A stretch of 64,000 bases of DNA, from assembly GCA_963522145.1 (NCBI GenBank), contig CAUQXI010000018.1, forward strand, positions 10,486-74,485, in the 5' to 3' direction. This document shows positions 16,802 through 26,580 of the stretch, in pieces; within the stretch, counting starts at the first letter, position 1, and each line of letters opens with the position of its first letter. The notes beneath the pieces are model-generated. The model was not told the origin of the DNA, did not search any database, and saw nothing but the letters and a program-made list of their open reading frames with translations. The stretch is from Mesorhizobium_B sp963522145. GTDB lineage: Bacteria; Pseudomonadota; Alphaproteobacteria; Rhizobiales; Rhizobiaceae. The position numbers and the translations under genes are program-made.

Positions 16802-19800
16802 ATGACGTCCCGCTCCCAATCACTGATGGATTTCGTGGCCCTCGATAGGGTGCGCGAGCGTTTTGCGCGTGGCGACGCCATGCTGATCCTCGATGCGGGC
16901 CTCGACAGGATTGCCTGGGCGAACGGCGGCGGCGCGCAGCTTTTCGGCTTTTCCGATACGTGGGCCGCAAAGGACGCGATGGCGCCGTTCAGTACGGCGG
17001 CACGGCGGCAACTCAAGGCAGCGCGGGGCTTTCCGGACATCGCGCGCGACAGTCCAGTGTCCCTGAGCGCCGCTAGGGGAACGCTCGGGTTCCTTGCGAG
17101 CGCCGTCGTTCTGCCCGGCGGTGAGCGGGGCATCCTGCTGGCGCAACCAGCCTCGGAGAGTGACCCGGCGGCTGCCGTCTCTGGGCTCACGGCGCCGGGC
17201 TTCTCGGCTGCTCTGACCGATTCCGAAGGCCGCCCGCTCGCCGCTTCTCCCGGCTTTGCGGCGCTCGGATTTTCCACGTCCGTGCTGACGGCACTCGCGG
17301 CGCAGGTCAACGCGGGCGCGCCGATCAACCGTCTGGTTCCGGGGGCATCAACGTCGAGGCCGGTTCGAGCGCTGCGGCTGGATCAGAATACCGTCCTTCT
17401 GACCGTCTCCGACGATGATCCGGGCGATTTCCCGGCGTTGGAGAGAATCGAGACCGCCTATCAGACTGGGTTCGCTCTGAACTCGGTATCAGATTACGCG
17501 CGGCAACACGCGACGGGGCAGGCGCTTGGAACCTTAGCAGCCAGCGATGCGGCGGAGCCGGGGATCGTGCCGGAAGTCGAGGATGGCGCCGCGCATGAAG
17601 CAGAGGCCGACGCTTCGGCCATCGAGCCCGCGTCGGAAGAGGATACCGATTTCATCACCGGCGGAAATGATGCTTCGGAGGATAGCCCGTCCGAGCAGCC
17701 GACAAAAACCGTTGGGCTGGTGGAGTTGGACACTCCGGAAGCTGCCGCAGAGCAGGATCGCAATCAATCCACCGAAGTATCAGCTGATGGATCGGGAGAG
17801 AAGCAGGACGAGCCTTCGTCCGGCGATGAGCCTTCTTCCGCCACCGTGCCTCCTGACGGCGATCCTGCCGTCGAAGGTGGTGATGCGCCAGATGATGCCC
17901 TGGCTGGCGATGACGGCGGCCTGATCGAACATGGTGAGAGCGGGAGCCCCACGGTTGCGGTGGGATCGGCGCAGCACGAACGGAGCTTCGAGGAGACGAG
18001 GACAGAGGAGGCGCAGATCGAGGAGAGCACGGCAGCGCCTCCAGTCGCCTGGGATGACGGCCCCGTGCGCTTTACATGGCGCTCGGATGCGAATGGCCGC
18101 TTTACCGCGCTTTCGCGCGAGTTTACCGACGCGATGGGACTGCGCGAGGAAGAGCTGCTTGGCCAGCTCTTTTCCGATGTCGCGGATCGCTTCGGCTTCG
18201 ACCCCGATCAGGAGATCGCGACGCTGCTCACGCGCCAGGACACATGGTCCGGCCGCACCGTGCACTGGCCGCTTGATGGGCACGGGGTTCCTGTCGATCT
18301 CGCGGCTCTTCCCGTTTACAGCGCAGACCGCACCTTTGAAGGATTTCGCGGCTTCGGCATCGCGCGGCTGCAGGATGCTGAGGAGTTGCAGCCGGGGCCG
18401 GTGGAAGCAGCGGCGACCGAGGTGAAAGAGGATCGCCCCCCTGAAGCGGCCGTTGGGCCGATGGCGGAGCGCGGGGTTCCCAGCTTCGTCGCCGCGCCGG
18501 CAGCACCTCAATTGTCGCCGCATGAACGAACTGCCTTTCAGGAGATCGGCGAGCGCTTGCGACTGGAAGGAGCCGCGCCGGTCGTTCCTTCCATTCTTGG
18601 GGCGGAAAGCGCGGCGCGACCGATCAACGGCGGATCGCGCGTTGACCAGGTTCCCGCTTCTGAGGGAGATGCTCTGCCGGCCGCGAAGTCCCCCCCGGTT
18701 GAGGCGCATGACAAGGCCATACCGGCGCTTGTCATCCCGGCGAAAGACAACGCGGACTTTGCTGCTGCCGCGCTCGACGAGGGCGGCAACGAGAGCAAAC
18801 AGGTCGAGCCGGAGGCTGGACAGGGCGATAGCCGGTTGACGGACCAATCGCGCGGCGTGGAGAGTCAGCGTGCGCCGGCGGACGAGCCATCGCCGAGACC
18901 ACGGCCCGACACATCGATCCTTGAACGGCTTCCCGTTCCCGTGCTGATCCATTCCGGCGATGTGCTGCATTACGCGAACCCTGAGTTTCTGGCGCTGACG
19001 GGCTACGAGTCGCTCGATCCTCTGCGGGCGCGGGGAGGGCTCGACGCGCTGCTTTCCGCACCGGATGACAGCGGCATGGAGGGCGATCCCGACGACCGGC
19101 GGATGCGCCTTACTGCTGCTTCAGGCGCGACGATGCCGGTGGACGCGCTTCTGCGGTCTGTGCCATGGGCGGGCGGGTCTGTCCTTCTGCTGGTTGTGCG
19201 GCGGCTCGATGCCAGCCCGGCGGAGGGCGAGAGATCGGGTGACGAGATCGAGCGGCGGGTTGCCGAGATGCGCGCCATCGTCGATACGGCGACCGACGGC
19301 GTCGTGCTGATCGCGCCGGATGGCACCATCCGCTCATTGAGCCAGCCGGCGGAGGCCCTCTTCGGGATCGATTCGGACAAAGCGGGCGGCAGGCCGTTCG
19401 GCAGCCTGTTTTCGATCGAAAGCCAGCATTCCGTTGCAGACTATCTCGACGGCCTGTCGAACAACGGCGTCGCAAGCGTGCTGCATGACGGGCGCGAGGT
19501 GATGGGCCGCGAAAGCAGCGGCGGCCTGATCCCGCTCTTCATGACAGTGGGCAAGCTGCCCGAAGGCAGCGGCTTCTGCGCCGTGCTTCGCGACATCACC
19601 CAGTGGAAGCGCGCCGAGGAGCAGTTGACACAGTCGCGCACGCTGGCGGAACTCGCCTCTTCGCACAAGACCGACTTCCTCGCTCGCGTCAGCCACGAAA
19701 TCCGCACGCCTCTCAATGCGATCATCGGCTTTTCCGAGTTGATGCTCGATGAGAAATTCGGGCCGGTTTCCAACGATCGGTATCGCGATTACCTGCGCGA

Positions 19801-20365
19801 CATCAACCGCTCGGGCAATCACGTGCTCGATCTCGTCAACGACCTGCTCGACATTTCCAAGATCGAGGCCGGCGAGCAGGACATGACCTACGAGGCGGTA
19901 TCGCTCAACGATGCGCTAGCGGAGGCGGTGGCCACCATGCAGCCCCAAGCCAATCGCGAGAGGGTGATCATCCGGTCGAGCTTCGCGGACGATCTGCCCG
20001 ACGTGGTGGCCGACCTCCGCAGCGTCCGGCAGATCGCCTTCAACATCCTGTCCAATGCCGTTCGCTATACGCAGGCCGGCGGCCAAGTGATCGTGTCGAC
20101 AGCGCTCGAAGCCTCGGGCGACGTTGCACTGCGCGTGCGGGATACGGGAATAGGAATGACGCAGGGCGAGATGGAACAGGCGATGAAGCCCTTCCGCCAG
20201 ATCAATGCGCTCAAGCGGCCTCGCGGCGACGGAACCGGCCTCGGCCTGCCCTTGACCAAGGCCATGGCGGAAGCGAACCGGGCGCAGTTCTCCATCAGTT
20301 CGGCGCCCGGAGAAGGCACGCTGGTCGAGATCGTTTTTCCTGTCACCCGCGTGCTGGCCGGCTGA
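16802..20365 (+). CDS. pdhS: PAS-domain sensor histidine kinase, PdhS-type cell-cycle kinase
   Basis: A 1187-residue soluble kinase without membrane segments. Visible parts: an N-terminal degenerate sensory region (1-230), a long acidic Glu/Asp/Ser/Pro-rich linker (about 240-415), one PAS domain at about 420-540, another low-complexity linker, a PAS at about 710-810, a third PAS at about 825-940, HisKA with the H-box FLARVSHEIRTPLNAIIGF (His near 965) and HATPase with NILSNAVRYT (about 1080), DTGIGMT (about 1115) and GTGLGLPLTKAMAE (about 1147). PdhS, PleC and DivJ share this HisKA type and act on DivK in cell-pole control. It is longer than Brucella PdhS, mainly from the linkers. It stands alone. 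Confidence 0.8.
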   Translation: MTSRSQSLMDFVALDRVRERFARGDAMLILDAGLDRIAWANGGGAQLFGFSDTWAAKDAMAPFSTAARRQLKAARGFPDIARDSPVSLSAARGTLGFLASAVVLPGGERGILLAQPASESDPAAAVSGLTAPGFSAALTDSEGRPLAASPGFAALGFSTSVLTALAAQVNAGAPINRLVPGASTSRPVRALRLDQNTVLLTVSDDDPGDFPALERIETAYQTGFALNSVSDYARQHATGQALGTLAASDAAEPGIVPEVEDGAAHEAEADASAIEPASEEDTDFITGGNDASEDSPSEQPTKTVGLVELDTPEAAAEQDRNQSTEVSADGSGEKQDEPSSGDEPSSATVPPDGDPAVEGGDAPDDALAGDDGGLIEHGESGSPTVAVGSAQHERSFEETRTEEAQIEESTAAPPVAWDDGPVRFTWRSDANGRFTALSREFTDAMGLREEELLGQLFSDVADRFGFDPDQEIATLLTRQDTWSGRTVHWPLDGHGVPVDLAALPVYSADRTFEGFRGFGIARLQDAEELQPGPVEAAATEVKEDRPPEAAVGPMAERGVPSFVAAPAAPQLSPHERTAFQEIGERLRLEGAAPVVPSILGAESAARPINGGSRVDQVPASEGDALPAAKSPPVEAHDKAIPALVIPAKDNADFAAAALDEGGNESKQVEPEAGQGDSRLTDQSRGVESQRAPADEPSPRPRPDTSILERLPVPVLIHSGDVLHYANPEFLALTGYESLDPLRARGGLDALLSAPDDSGMEGDPDDRRMRLTAASGATMPVDALLRSVPWAGGSVLLLVVRRLDASPAEGERSGDEIERRVAEMRAIVDTATDGVVLIAPDGTIRSLSQPAEALFGIDSDKAGGRPFGSLFSIESQHSVADYLDGLSNNGVASVLHDGREVMGRESSGGLIPLFMTVGKLPEGSGFCAVLRDITQWKRAEEQLTQSRTLAELASSHKTDFLARVSHEIRTPLNAIIGFSELMLDEKFGPVSNDRYRDYLRDINRSGNHVLDLVNDLLDISKIEAGEQDMTYEAVSLNDALAEAVATMQPQANRERVIIRSSFADDLPDVVADLRSVRQIAFNILSNAVRYTQAGGQVIVSTALEASGDVALRVRDTGIGMTQGEMEQAMKPFRQINALKRPRGDGTGLGLPLTKAMAEANRAQFSISSAPGEGTLVEIVFPVTRVLAG

Positions 20366-20425
20366 CGCGCGCGGAAATGTTACTTTAGAACTTCTCCAAA
20401 CTACTGATTTTACTTCTGTTTATTG

Positions 20426-20454
20426 TTGACGCGCCTTGTCCACTATCGGAATAA
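20426..20454 (+). promoter_or_regulatory. Candidate sigma-70 promoter for the iron-binding protein gene
   Basis: TTGACG and GAATAA are separated by exactly 17 bp and lie about 60 bp before the start of the substrate-binding protein gene. The region before it (20384-20420) is AT-rich and may hold an iron-responsive site, but no consensus match was good enough to name. Confidence 0.45.
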
Positions 20455-20514
20455 GCGCTGCCCGCTGGCTTTGCCGCCGGTGACGGGCAGGCTTCTTGCG
20501 AAGAGGACAAACCG

Positions 20515-21570
20515 ATGATCTCAAGGACCGTCGGCGCGCGACTTGCGTCGGTGATGGCCGGCTGCGCTGTCTCCCTGCTGCTTCTTTCCGGCAGCGTGCA
20601 GGCTCAGGAAACCGTCAACATCTATTCCTACCGACAGCCCGACCTCATCAAGCCCGTGCTCGACGCGTTCACGGCGAAGACCGGTATCGCAACCGAAGTG
20701 CTTTTCCTCGACAAGGGGCTCGAGGACCGGATGGCGGCCGAAGGCGAGAACTCGCCAGCCGACCTGATCCTGACGGTCGACATCGCACGGCTGACCAACA
20801 CGAAGGAAAAAGGCGTCACCCAGCCGCTGGTGGACGAGACCGTGAACAAGCTGCTGCCCGCTGAATACCGCGATCCGGACGGCTTCTGGTTCGGTTTCAC
20901 CAAGCGCGCGCGCGTCGTTTATGCCTCGAGGGACCGTGTCACGGAAACCGCTCTCACCTATGCGGATCTGGCCGATCCGAAGTGGAAGGGCCGCATCTGC
21001 ATGCGCTCCGGCCAGCACGATTATAATCTGGCACTGTTCTCGGCCGCAATCGCGCATTGGGGCGAGGCGAAGACCGAGGAATGGATGCGCGGGCTCAAGG
21101 CCAATCTCAACGGCAAGCCCAACGGCGCCGACCGGGATCAGGCGAAGGCAATCGCGGCGGGCGAATGCGACCTCGGACTAGGCAACACCTATTATGTCGG
21201 ACTCATGCAGAACAACGAATTGGAGCCCGAGCAGAAGGAATGGGCCAAGGCCATCCGCGTGATCTTCCCGACCTTTGAGAATGGCGGCACCAACGTTAAC
21301 ATTTCTGGCGCGGCGCTGGCCAAATACGCGCCGCACCGCGATAATGCGGTGAAGCTGATCCAATTCTTGGCGAGCCACGAAGCCCAGCAGATCTACGCCG
21401 AGCAGGTCTACGAGTACCCCGCCGAGCCTGGTCTGGAGCCGTCCGCGACCGTAAAAAGCTTCGGCATGCTGACCGCCGACACTCTGCCGTTGTCCGAGAT
21501 TGCCAAGAACCGGAAGCTCGCCTCCGAGATGGTGGATCGCGTCGGGCTCGATGACGGGCCAGGCAGCTAA
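20515..21570 (+). CDS. Ferric iron ABC transporter, periplasmic substrate-binding protein (FbpA/FutA type)
   Basis: A Sec signal peptide (residues 1-30, hydrophobic VMAGCAVSLLLLSGSVQAQ) leads a periplasmic protein of class II fold. ETVNIYSYRQPDLIKPVLDAF and LFLDKGLEDRMAAEGENSPAD open the mature protein; LGNTYYVGLMQNNE holds the tandem Tyr that ligates Fe(III) in FutA/FbpA. The C-terminal YEYPAEPGLEPSATV also fits. The 351-residue length is standard. GAAGAGGAC precedes the ATG. It is followed by a two-domain permease gene. Confidence 0.88.
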   Translation: MISRTVGARLASVMAGCAVSLLLLSGSVQAQETVNIYSYRQPDLIKPVLDAFTAKTGIATEVLFLDKGLEDRMAAEGENSPADLILTVDIARLTNTKEKGVTQPLVDETVNKLLPAEYRDPDGFWFGFTKRARVVYASRDRVTETALTYADLADPKWKGRICMRSGQHDYNLALFSAAIAHWGEAKTEEWMRGLKANLNGKPNGADRDQAKAIAAGECDLGLGNTYYVGLMQNNELEPEQKEWAKAIRVIFPTFENGGTNVNISGAALAKYAPHRDNAVKLIQFLASHEAQQIYAEQVYEYPAEPGLEPSATVKSFGMLTADTLPLSEIAKNRKLASEMVDRVGLDDGPGS

Positions 21571-21633
21571 GCCCTCACCTTCCGATGACGAGGTCGGCCT
21601 TAGCGCTGGCCTCACTCTTTCCCGCAGCCGACC

Positions 21634-23310
21634 TTGAGCATCGCCCGTTCCCTCCCCCTGGCCGCCGTAAGGCAGCCGCGCCATCCGTGGCTGTTCGGCC
21701 TGTCGGCACTGGCGGCAGGAGCCGTGCTTCTTCCGATCGCTATGCTTGTGCTGCTCGCCATGACCGGCAGCGGTGCCGATTGGCCGCACCTTGCGCGGAA
21801 CGTGCTGCCGGGGGCCGTTTGGAACACTGTCTGGCTGCTTGTTCTCGTTGCCGGCGGAACCGCTACCGTAGGCGTCATCGCAGCCTGGGCAGTTGTGGGT
21901 TTCGACTTCCGTGGGCGGCAGTTCCTTTCCTGGGCGCTCGTGCTGCCCCTGGCGGTGCCGCCCTATCTGGCGGCTTATGCTTTCGCCGACTTCTTCCATT
22001 ATGCCGGACCGGTGCAGAGCCTGCTCCGCCTGCTAACCGGGCCAATCAGCCCGCGCGACAACTGGTTTCCCGACATCCGCTCGGTCGGCGGCACGGCGCT
22101 GGTCATGGCGTCGGTGCTCTTTCCTTATGTTTATCTCACCACGCGTGTCGTCTTCCTAATGCAGGGTCGGGCGATCGCAGACGTCGCGCGGACCCTTGGC
22201 GCCAGCCCCTCCACCGTGTTCTGGCGCGTGCTGCTGCCCGTTGCCCGACCGGCAATCGTGGCGGGCGTGGCGCTTGTGCTCATGGAAACCATCAATGATG
22301 TTGGCGCGGCGGAATATCTCGGCACGCGGACGCTGACGATCGCGGTTTTCACCACCTGGCTCAATCGCGGCAGCCTTGAAGGCGCAGCGCAGCTTGCCAC
22401 GGTCATCGTGCTGCTCGTCTTTGCCCTTGTCAGCACCGAGCGATGGGCACGGCGGCGGCAGCGCTTCCACAATGCCCGCGCCACCCAGGTCTTCACGTGT
22501 CCGCCGCGCAAGAGGCTGCGGGGCTGGAAGGCGGCAAGCCTCGCGATTGGCCTTTGTCTGCCGGTCTTTTTCGGCTTCGGCATTCCCATTCTGGTCTTCG
22601 GGCGCTATGCGCTGTCGCGCATCGGCCGGCTCCTGTCGCCGGAACTGCTCGATGCCTTCCTGACCACGGCCTTTGTTGCCGGGCTGACGGCCATCCTTAC
22701 CGTCTGCGTGGCGCTTCTTGTCGTGAACGCCATCCGCGTCGTGCGCTCGCGGTCCATGGCCGCGATCGCGAGCCTCGCCTGTCTTGGCTATGCTTTCCCC
22801 GGTACCATCCTCGGGCTCGGCCTGCTGTGGACACTCGCGCATTTCGATAACTGGCTCGCCGGCCTGGCGAAGACCTGGTTCGGCGTTTCGCCCGGGCTGC
22901 TGCTGACCGGTTCGGTCGCCGGCGTGGTGATCGCCTGCACCTTGCGCTTTGTGGCGCTGGCGGAGGGCGCGATCCGCGCGGGCGCGGAGAAGCTGCCCGC
23001 CAATATCGATGAAGCCGCGCGCAGCCTCGGCCATGGGCCTGTTGCCAGCGCCTCCACGATTCTCCTGCCGCTCCTGAAGCCTGCGATCCTGACTGCGCTG
23101 GTGCTGGTCTTCGTGGATACGGCCAAGGAGCTTTCGGCCACGATCCTGCTGCGACCCTTCGGCTTCAACACACTGGCGACGCTGGTCTACGAAAACGCGT
23201 CCCGCGGCGTGATCGAAGACGGCGCACTGGCAGCGCTGCTGATCATCCTCACCGCGCTGGTGCCGGTTCTGCTGCTGTCCGGCGCGCTTGCCAAAGATCG
23301 CGCTTCATAA
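21634..23310 (+). CDS. Ferric iron ABC transporter permease, two fused permease domains (FbpB/SfuB type)
   Basis: A 558-residue inner-membrane protein with about 12 hydrophobic segments in two halves. Each half has a binding-protein-dependent transport loop: ARTLGASPSTVFWRVLLPVA near residue 190 and EAARSLGHGPVASASTILLP near 465, which dock with the ATPase. The fused two-domain form is typical of FbpB/SfuB iron importers. The start is TTG at 21634; no ATG upstream is in frame. No ATPase gene follows: the next features are a hairpin and the convergent potI, so the ATPase must come from elsewhere. Confidence 0.88.
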   Translation: MSIARSLPLAAVRQPRHPWLFGLSALAAGAVLLPIAMLVLLAMTGSGADWPHLARNVLPGAVWNTVWLLVLVAGGTATVGVIAAWAVVGFDFRGRQFLSWALVLPLAVPPYLAAYAFADFFHYAGPVQSLLRLLTGPISPRDNWFPDIRSVGGTALVMASVLFPYVYLTTRVVFLMQGRAIADVARTLGASPSTVFWRVLLPVARPAIVAGVALVLMETINDVGAAEYLGTRTLTIAVFTTWLNRGSLEGAAQLATVIVLLVFALVSTERWARRRQRFHNARATQVFTCPPRKRLRGWKAASLAIGLCLPVFFGFGIPILVFGRYALSRIGRLLSPELLDAFLTTAFVAGLTAILTVCVALLVVNAIRVVRSRSMAAIASLACLGYAFPGTILGLGLLWTLAHFDNWLAGLAKTWFGVSPGLLLTGSVAGVVIACTLRFVALAEGAIRAGAEKLPANIDEAARSLGHGPVASASTILLPLLKPAILTALVLVFVDTAKELSATILLRPFGFNTLATLVYENASRGVIEDGALAALLIILTALVPVLLLSGALAKDRAS

Positions 23311-23345
23311 AGAGCGCGCGGATAGCCCTATCAGCCAAAGAAAAG

Positions 23346-23369
23346 GGGGCGCCCTGCAAAGGGCGCCCC
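23346..23369. terminator. Strong stem-loop between convergent genes, probable bidirectional terminator
   Basis: GGGGCGCCCT and AGGGCGCCCC form a 10-bp stem closed by a GCAA tetraloop. On the minus strand it is followed by CTTTTCTTT, fitting termination of the potFGHI operon about 230 bp past potI; the + strand side lacks a T run. It also faces the end of the iron permease gene. Confidence 0.7.
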
Positions 23370-23599
23370 TGAGGGGCATTGCTGAACAAGGGAACGCCGG
23401 GCGGCGTCGAGGAGGGGCTACGATCGAAGTTGTCACGTCTGCAGGAGTGGGCGAACATCCTTGGTGACGTCTCGTGAACTATTGCGGAGAGCCGCTTAAT
23501 AAAACCTTACCGCTTCCAAGGTGATTTTAACGATCGGGTAAGCGTTCGGAACGCGGTAAATTTCGCGGCAATCCTTTGCTAACCATCCCCGGATCCGGG

Positions 23600-24418
23600 C
23601 TACCCCTGGCGTGCGGCCTGCTCGTCGCGCACGCGCTGCACCTCTCGCCTCTTGTTGACGATCGAAGCGATAACGACCCCTGTTGCCACCAGCGCGATCA
23701 GGATGGTGCACACCGCATTGATCTCGGGCGTTACGCCCAGCCGCACCTGGCTGTAAATCTTCATGGGCAGGGTCGTGGCGCCCGGGCCAGAAGTGAAGCT
23801 CGCGATCACGAGGTCGTCGAGCGAGAGCGTGAAGGCGAGCATCCATCCTGCCACCACGGCGGGCAGGATCACCGGCAGCGTGATGGCGAAGAAGGTGCAG
23901 GTGGGCGTCGCGCCTAGATCCATCGCCGCCTCTTCCAGGCTGCGATCGAACGAAACGAGCCGCGACTGCACCACAACCGCCACGAAGCACATGGTGAAGG
24001 TGATGTGCGCCAGCGTCACCGTCATCATGCCGCGATCGAGCCCGATCGCGACAAACAACAGCAGCAGCGACAGGCCGGTGATCACCTCGGGCATGACGAG
24101 CGGCGCGAAGACCATGCCGGAAAACAGGAGTCGCCCGCGAAAGCGCGTCCAGCGCGTGAGCGCGAGCGCCGCCATTGTGCCGAGCACGGTGGCAGCCGTG
24201 GCCGATATGAGCCCGACGCGCACAGTGACCCAGAGCGCGTCCATCAGACCCTGGTTGGAAAACAGCGAGACATACCACTTGGTGGAAAAACCGGCCCATA
24301 CCGTGACAAGCCGCGACTCGTTGAACGAGAAGATCACCAGAATCACGATGGGAATATAGAGGAAGGCAAAACCCAGCACGATCGAGACGATGTTGAAGCG
24401 GCTCCAGCCGGTATTCAT
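23600..24418 (-). CDS. potI: Putrescine ABC transporter permease (PotI/PotC type)
   Basis: A 272-residue inner-membrane permease with six hydrophobic segments, starting MNTGWSRFNIVSIVLGFAF. The EAA loop reads EEAAMDLGATPTCTFFAITLP near residue 185. The C-terminus is basic. It is the last gene of a four-gene minus-strand operon (potF-potG-potH-potI) that imports putrescine with ATP. Its ATG overlaps the potH stop (ATGA). Confidence 0.9.
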   Translation of the reverse strand: MNTGWSRFNIVSIVLGFAFLYIPIVILVIFSFNESRLVTVWAGFSTKWYVSLFSNQGLMDALWVTVRVGLISATAATVLGTMAALALTRWTRFRGRLLFSGMVFAPLVMPEVITGLSLLLLFVAIGLDRGMMTVTLAHITFTMCFVAVVVQSRLVSFDRSLEEAAMDLGATPTCTFFAITLPVILPAVVAGWMLAFTLSLDDLVIASFTSGPGATTLPMKIYSQVRLGVTPEINAVCTILIALVATGVVIASIVNKRREVQRVRDEQAARQG

Positions 24419-25380
24419 CGGCCCGCCTCCTGCGCCTGAGCCTGCGCGCGCTGGAAGAGCGCGATCGGCACGACCAGGATCAGCAGCAGGATCACCGCGA
24501 CGGCCGAGGACACCGGCCAGTCACGATTGGCGAAGAACTCGTTCCAAAGCGTGCGGCCGATCATCAGCGTCTGCGAACCGCCAAGCAGGTCGGGGATCAC
24601 GAACTCGCCCACGGCCGGGATGAACACCAGCAGCGCGCCGGCCACGACGCCTGGGAGTGACAAGGGAAAGGTGATCTTCCAGAACGCGCTCGTCGGCGTG
24701 CAGCCCAAGTCCTGCGCCGCCTCGATCAGCGAATGGTCCATCTTCTCGAGCGAGGCATAAAGCGGCAGAACCATGAAGGGCAGATAGGAATAAACGATGC
24801 CGATGAAGATTGCCGCATGCGTGTTGAGGATGATCAGCGGCTGATCGATCACGCCGAGCCAGAGCAGGAACTGGTTGAGCAGGCCCTCGGGCTTGAGGAT
24901 GCCGATCCAGGCATAAACGCGGATCAGGAAGCTCGTCCAGAAGGGCAGGATGACGAGCATCAGGAGTAGCGGTCGGAGGCTCGCGGGCGCACGCGCCATG
25001 CCATAGGCGATGGGGTAGCCAACAAGCAGCGTCAGAACGGTCGAAACGCCCGCGATGACCACGCTGGACACATAGGCGTTGAAGTAAAGCGCATCCTCGG
25101 TGAGCCAGACATAGTTGTCGAAGGAAAGCTCCCACAGGCGCGCGATCCAGCCTGGTGCGCCGCCGGCGCCGTCGAAGACGGGCGTGTAGGGCGGCATGGC
25201 GATCGCCGTCTGCGAAAGCGAAATCTTGAAGACGATCACGAAGGGGATGAGGAAGAACAGCAGCAGCCAGAAATAGGGGACGGCGATCACGAACCGCGAA
25301 GCGACCCCGCGGAAAACCCGCTGCAAGGTTGACGGGCTTTGCGCATCCGCTTCCGGCCGATCGAGAACGGACTCCGTCAT
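24415..25380 (-). CDS. potH: Putrescine ABC transporter permease (PotH/PotB type)
   Basis: A 321-residue permease with a cytoplasmic N-terminus and six hydrophobic segments. Family motifs include PYFWLLLFFLIPFVIVFKIS early, LPFWTSFLIRVYAWIGIL in the middle, and the EAA loop IEAAQDLGCTPTSAFWKIT near residue 220. These are characteristic of PotH/PotB. It lies 4 nt after potG and overlaps potI by 4 nt. Confidence 0.92.
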   Translation of the reverse strand: MTESVLDRPEADAQSPSTLQRVFRGVASRFVIAVPYFWLLLFFLIPFVIVFKISLSQTAIAMPPYTPVFDGAGGAPGWIARLWELSFDNYVWLTEDALYFNAYVSSVVIAGVSTVLTLLVGYPIAYGMARAPASLRPLLLMLVILPFWTSFLIRVYAWIGILKPEGLLNQFLLWLGVIDQPLIILNTHAAIFIGIVYSYLPFMVLPLYASLEKMDHSLIEAAQDLGCTPTSAFWKITFPLSLPGVVAGALLVFIPAVGEFVIPDLLGGSQTLMIGRTLWNEFFANRDWPVSSAVAVILLLILVVPIALFQRAQAQAQEAGR

Positions 25381-25384
25381 GCCG

Positions 25385-26527
25385 TCACCTCGTCAGCACG
25401 ATGCCGGAATCGGGCTTGAAGGAGATCCATGCCCGATCGTTCCAGGTCAGTGGCTCCTCCGTCACGCGCTCCCGGTTGAGCTGGCTGGTGCGCACCACGC
25501 GGCCGTCAGGCAGGCGGACATGGTAGAGCGTCATGTCGCCGAGATAGGCGATGTCCCAGATCTCGCCTTCGGCCGCATTGACGCTTTGACCCTCCGGAGG
25601 CCGGGCCGAAACCTTGATCTTTTCGGGGCGCACGGCATACCAGACGGTAGAGCCTGCCGATGTCTCCGTTCCATCCGTCGTCCGGATCGTCATCGCTTCG
25701 CCGCTGCGGATGAGTGTTCCCGCGCCGTTGCGCTCGCCGACAGTGCCCTCGAACAGGTTCACCGTGCCGACAAAATCGGCCACGAAGCGCGAGTTTGGCG
25801 CCTCATAGACTTCGGCCGGTGTCGCGACCTGGCAGACCTCGCCCTTGTCCATGATGGCGATGCGGTCGGCCATGGTCATCGCCTCCTCCTGATCATGCGT
25901 CACGACCATGAAGGTGAGGCCCAGTTCCTGCTGAAGGTCCATCAGCTCGAACTGGGTTTCCTCGCGCAGCTTCTTGTCGAGCGCGCCAAGGGGTTCATCC
26001 AGCAGCAGCACCTTCGGGCGCTTGGCGACCGAGCGAGCAAGCGCCACGCGCTGCCGCTGCCCGCCGGAAAGCTGGTGCGGCTTGCGCCTGGCGAAACCTT
26101 CAAGCTTCACAAGCGCGAGCATTTCGGAAACGCGTGCGGCGATCTCGGCCTTCGGCATCCCCTCCTGCTTGAGGCCAAAGGCGATGTTGTCCTCCACGCT
26201 CATATGCGGGAACAGCGCATAGGACTGGAACATCATGTTGACCGGCCGGCGATAGGGCGGGATGCCGGCAAGATCCTGCCCGTCGAGCAGGATGCGGCCC
26301 GAGGTCGGCGTTTCAAACCCCGCCAGCATGCGCAGCAGTGTGGACTTGCCGCATCCACTCGCACCCAGAAGCGCGAAGAACTCGCGCTCGTAGATGCCGA
26401 GTGTAAGGTCGTTCACGGCCGTGAAATCGCCGAACCTCTTAGTGACCCCTTCAAAGAGGATGTAGGGGCGGGCCTTGGGGTCGGCCCATGGGGCGAAGCT
26501 TCTCCTGATGCTGCCGAGAGACTTCAT
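25385..26527 (-). CDS. potG: Putrescine ABC transporter ATP-binding protein
   Basis: A 380-residue ATPase with Walker A GASGCGKST near residue 50, Q-loop FQSYALFPHMSV, signature LSGGQRQRVALARS and Walker B VLLLDEPLGALD, then the switch His in VVTHDQEEAMTMAD. A C-terminal TOBE domain (about residues 270-375) follows, as in PotA/PotG. The ATG at 26527 (MKSLGSIRRSF) is chosen because earlier in-frame starts overlap potF. It drives uptake through PotH and PotI. Confidence 0.92.
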   Translation of the reverse strand: MKSLGSIRRSFAPWADPKARPYILFEGVTKRFGDFTAVNDLTLGIYEREFFALLGASGCGKSTLLRMLAGFETPTSGRILLDGQDLAGIPPYRRPVNMMFQSYALFPHMSVEDNIAFGLKQEGMPKAEIAARVSEMLALVKLEGFARRKPHQLSGGQRQRVALARSVAKRPKVLLLDEPLGALDKKLREETQFELMDLQQELGLTFMVVTHDQEEAMTMADRIAIMDKGEVCQVATPAEVYEAPNSRFVADFVGTVNLFEGTVGERNGAGTLIRSGEAMTIRTTDGTETSAGSTVWYAVRPEKIKVSARPPEGQSVNAAEGEIWDIAYLGDMTLYHVRLPDGRVVRTSQLNRERVTEEPLTWNDRAWISFKPDSGIVLTR

Positions 26528-26580
26528 CCAACCCCGCCTGCCTTTGCCTGCCCTGACGTCATCGACCTGCTGGCCGGGAG

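Noticed and set aside
20384..20400. TTTAGAACTTCTCCAAA as an Irr or Fur box before the iron transporter
   Set aside because: Only one arm is convincing (10 of 17 positions symmetrical), so it could not be called; a footprint or motif search would decide.
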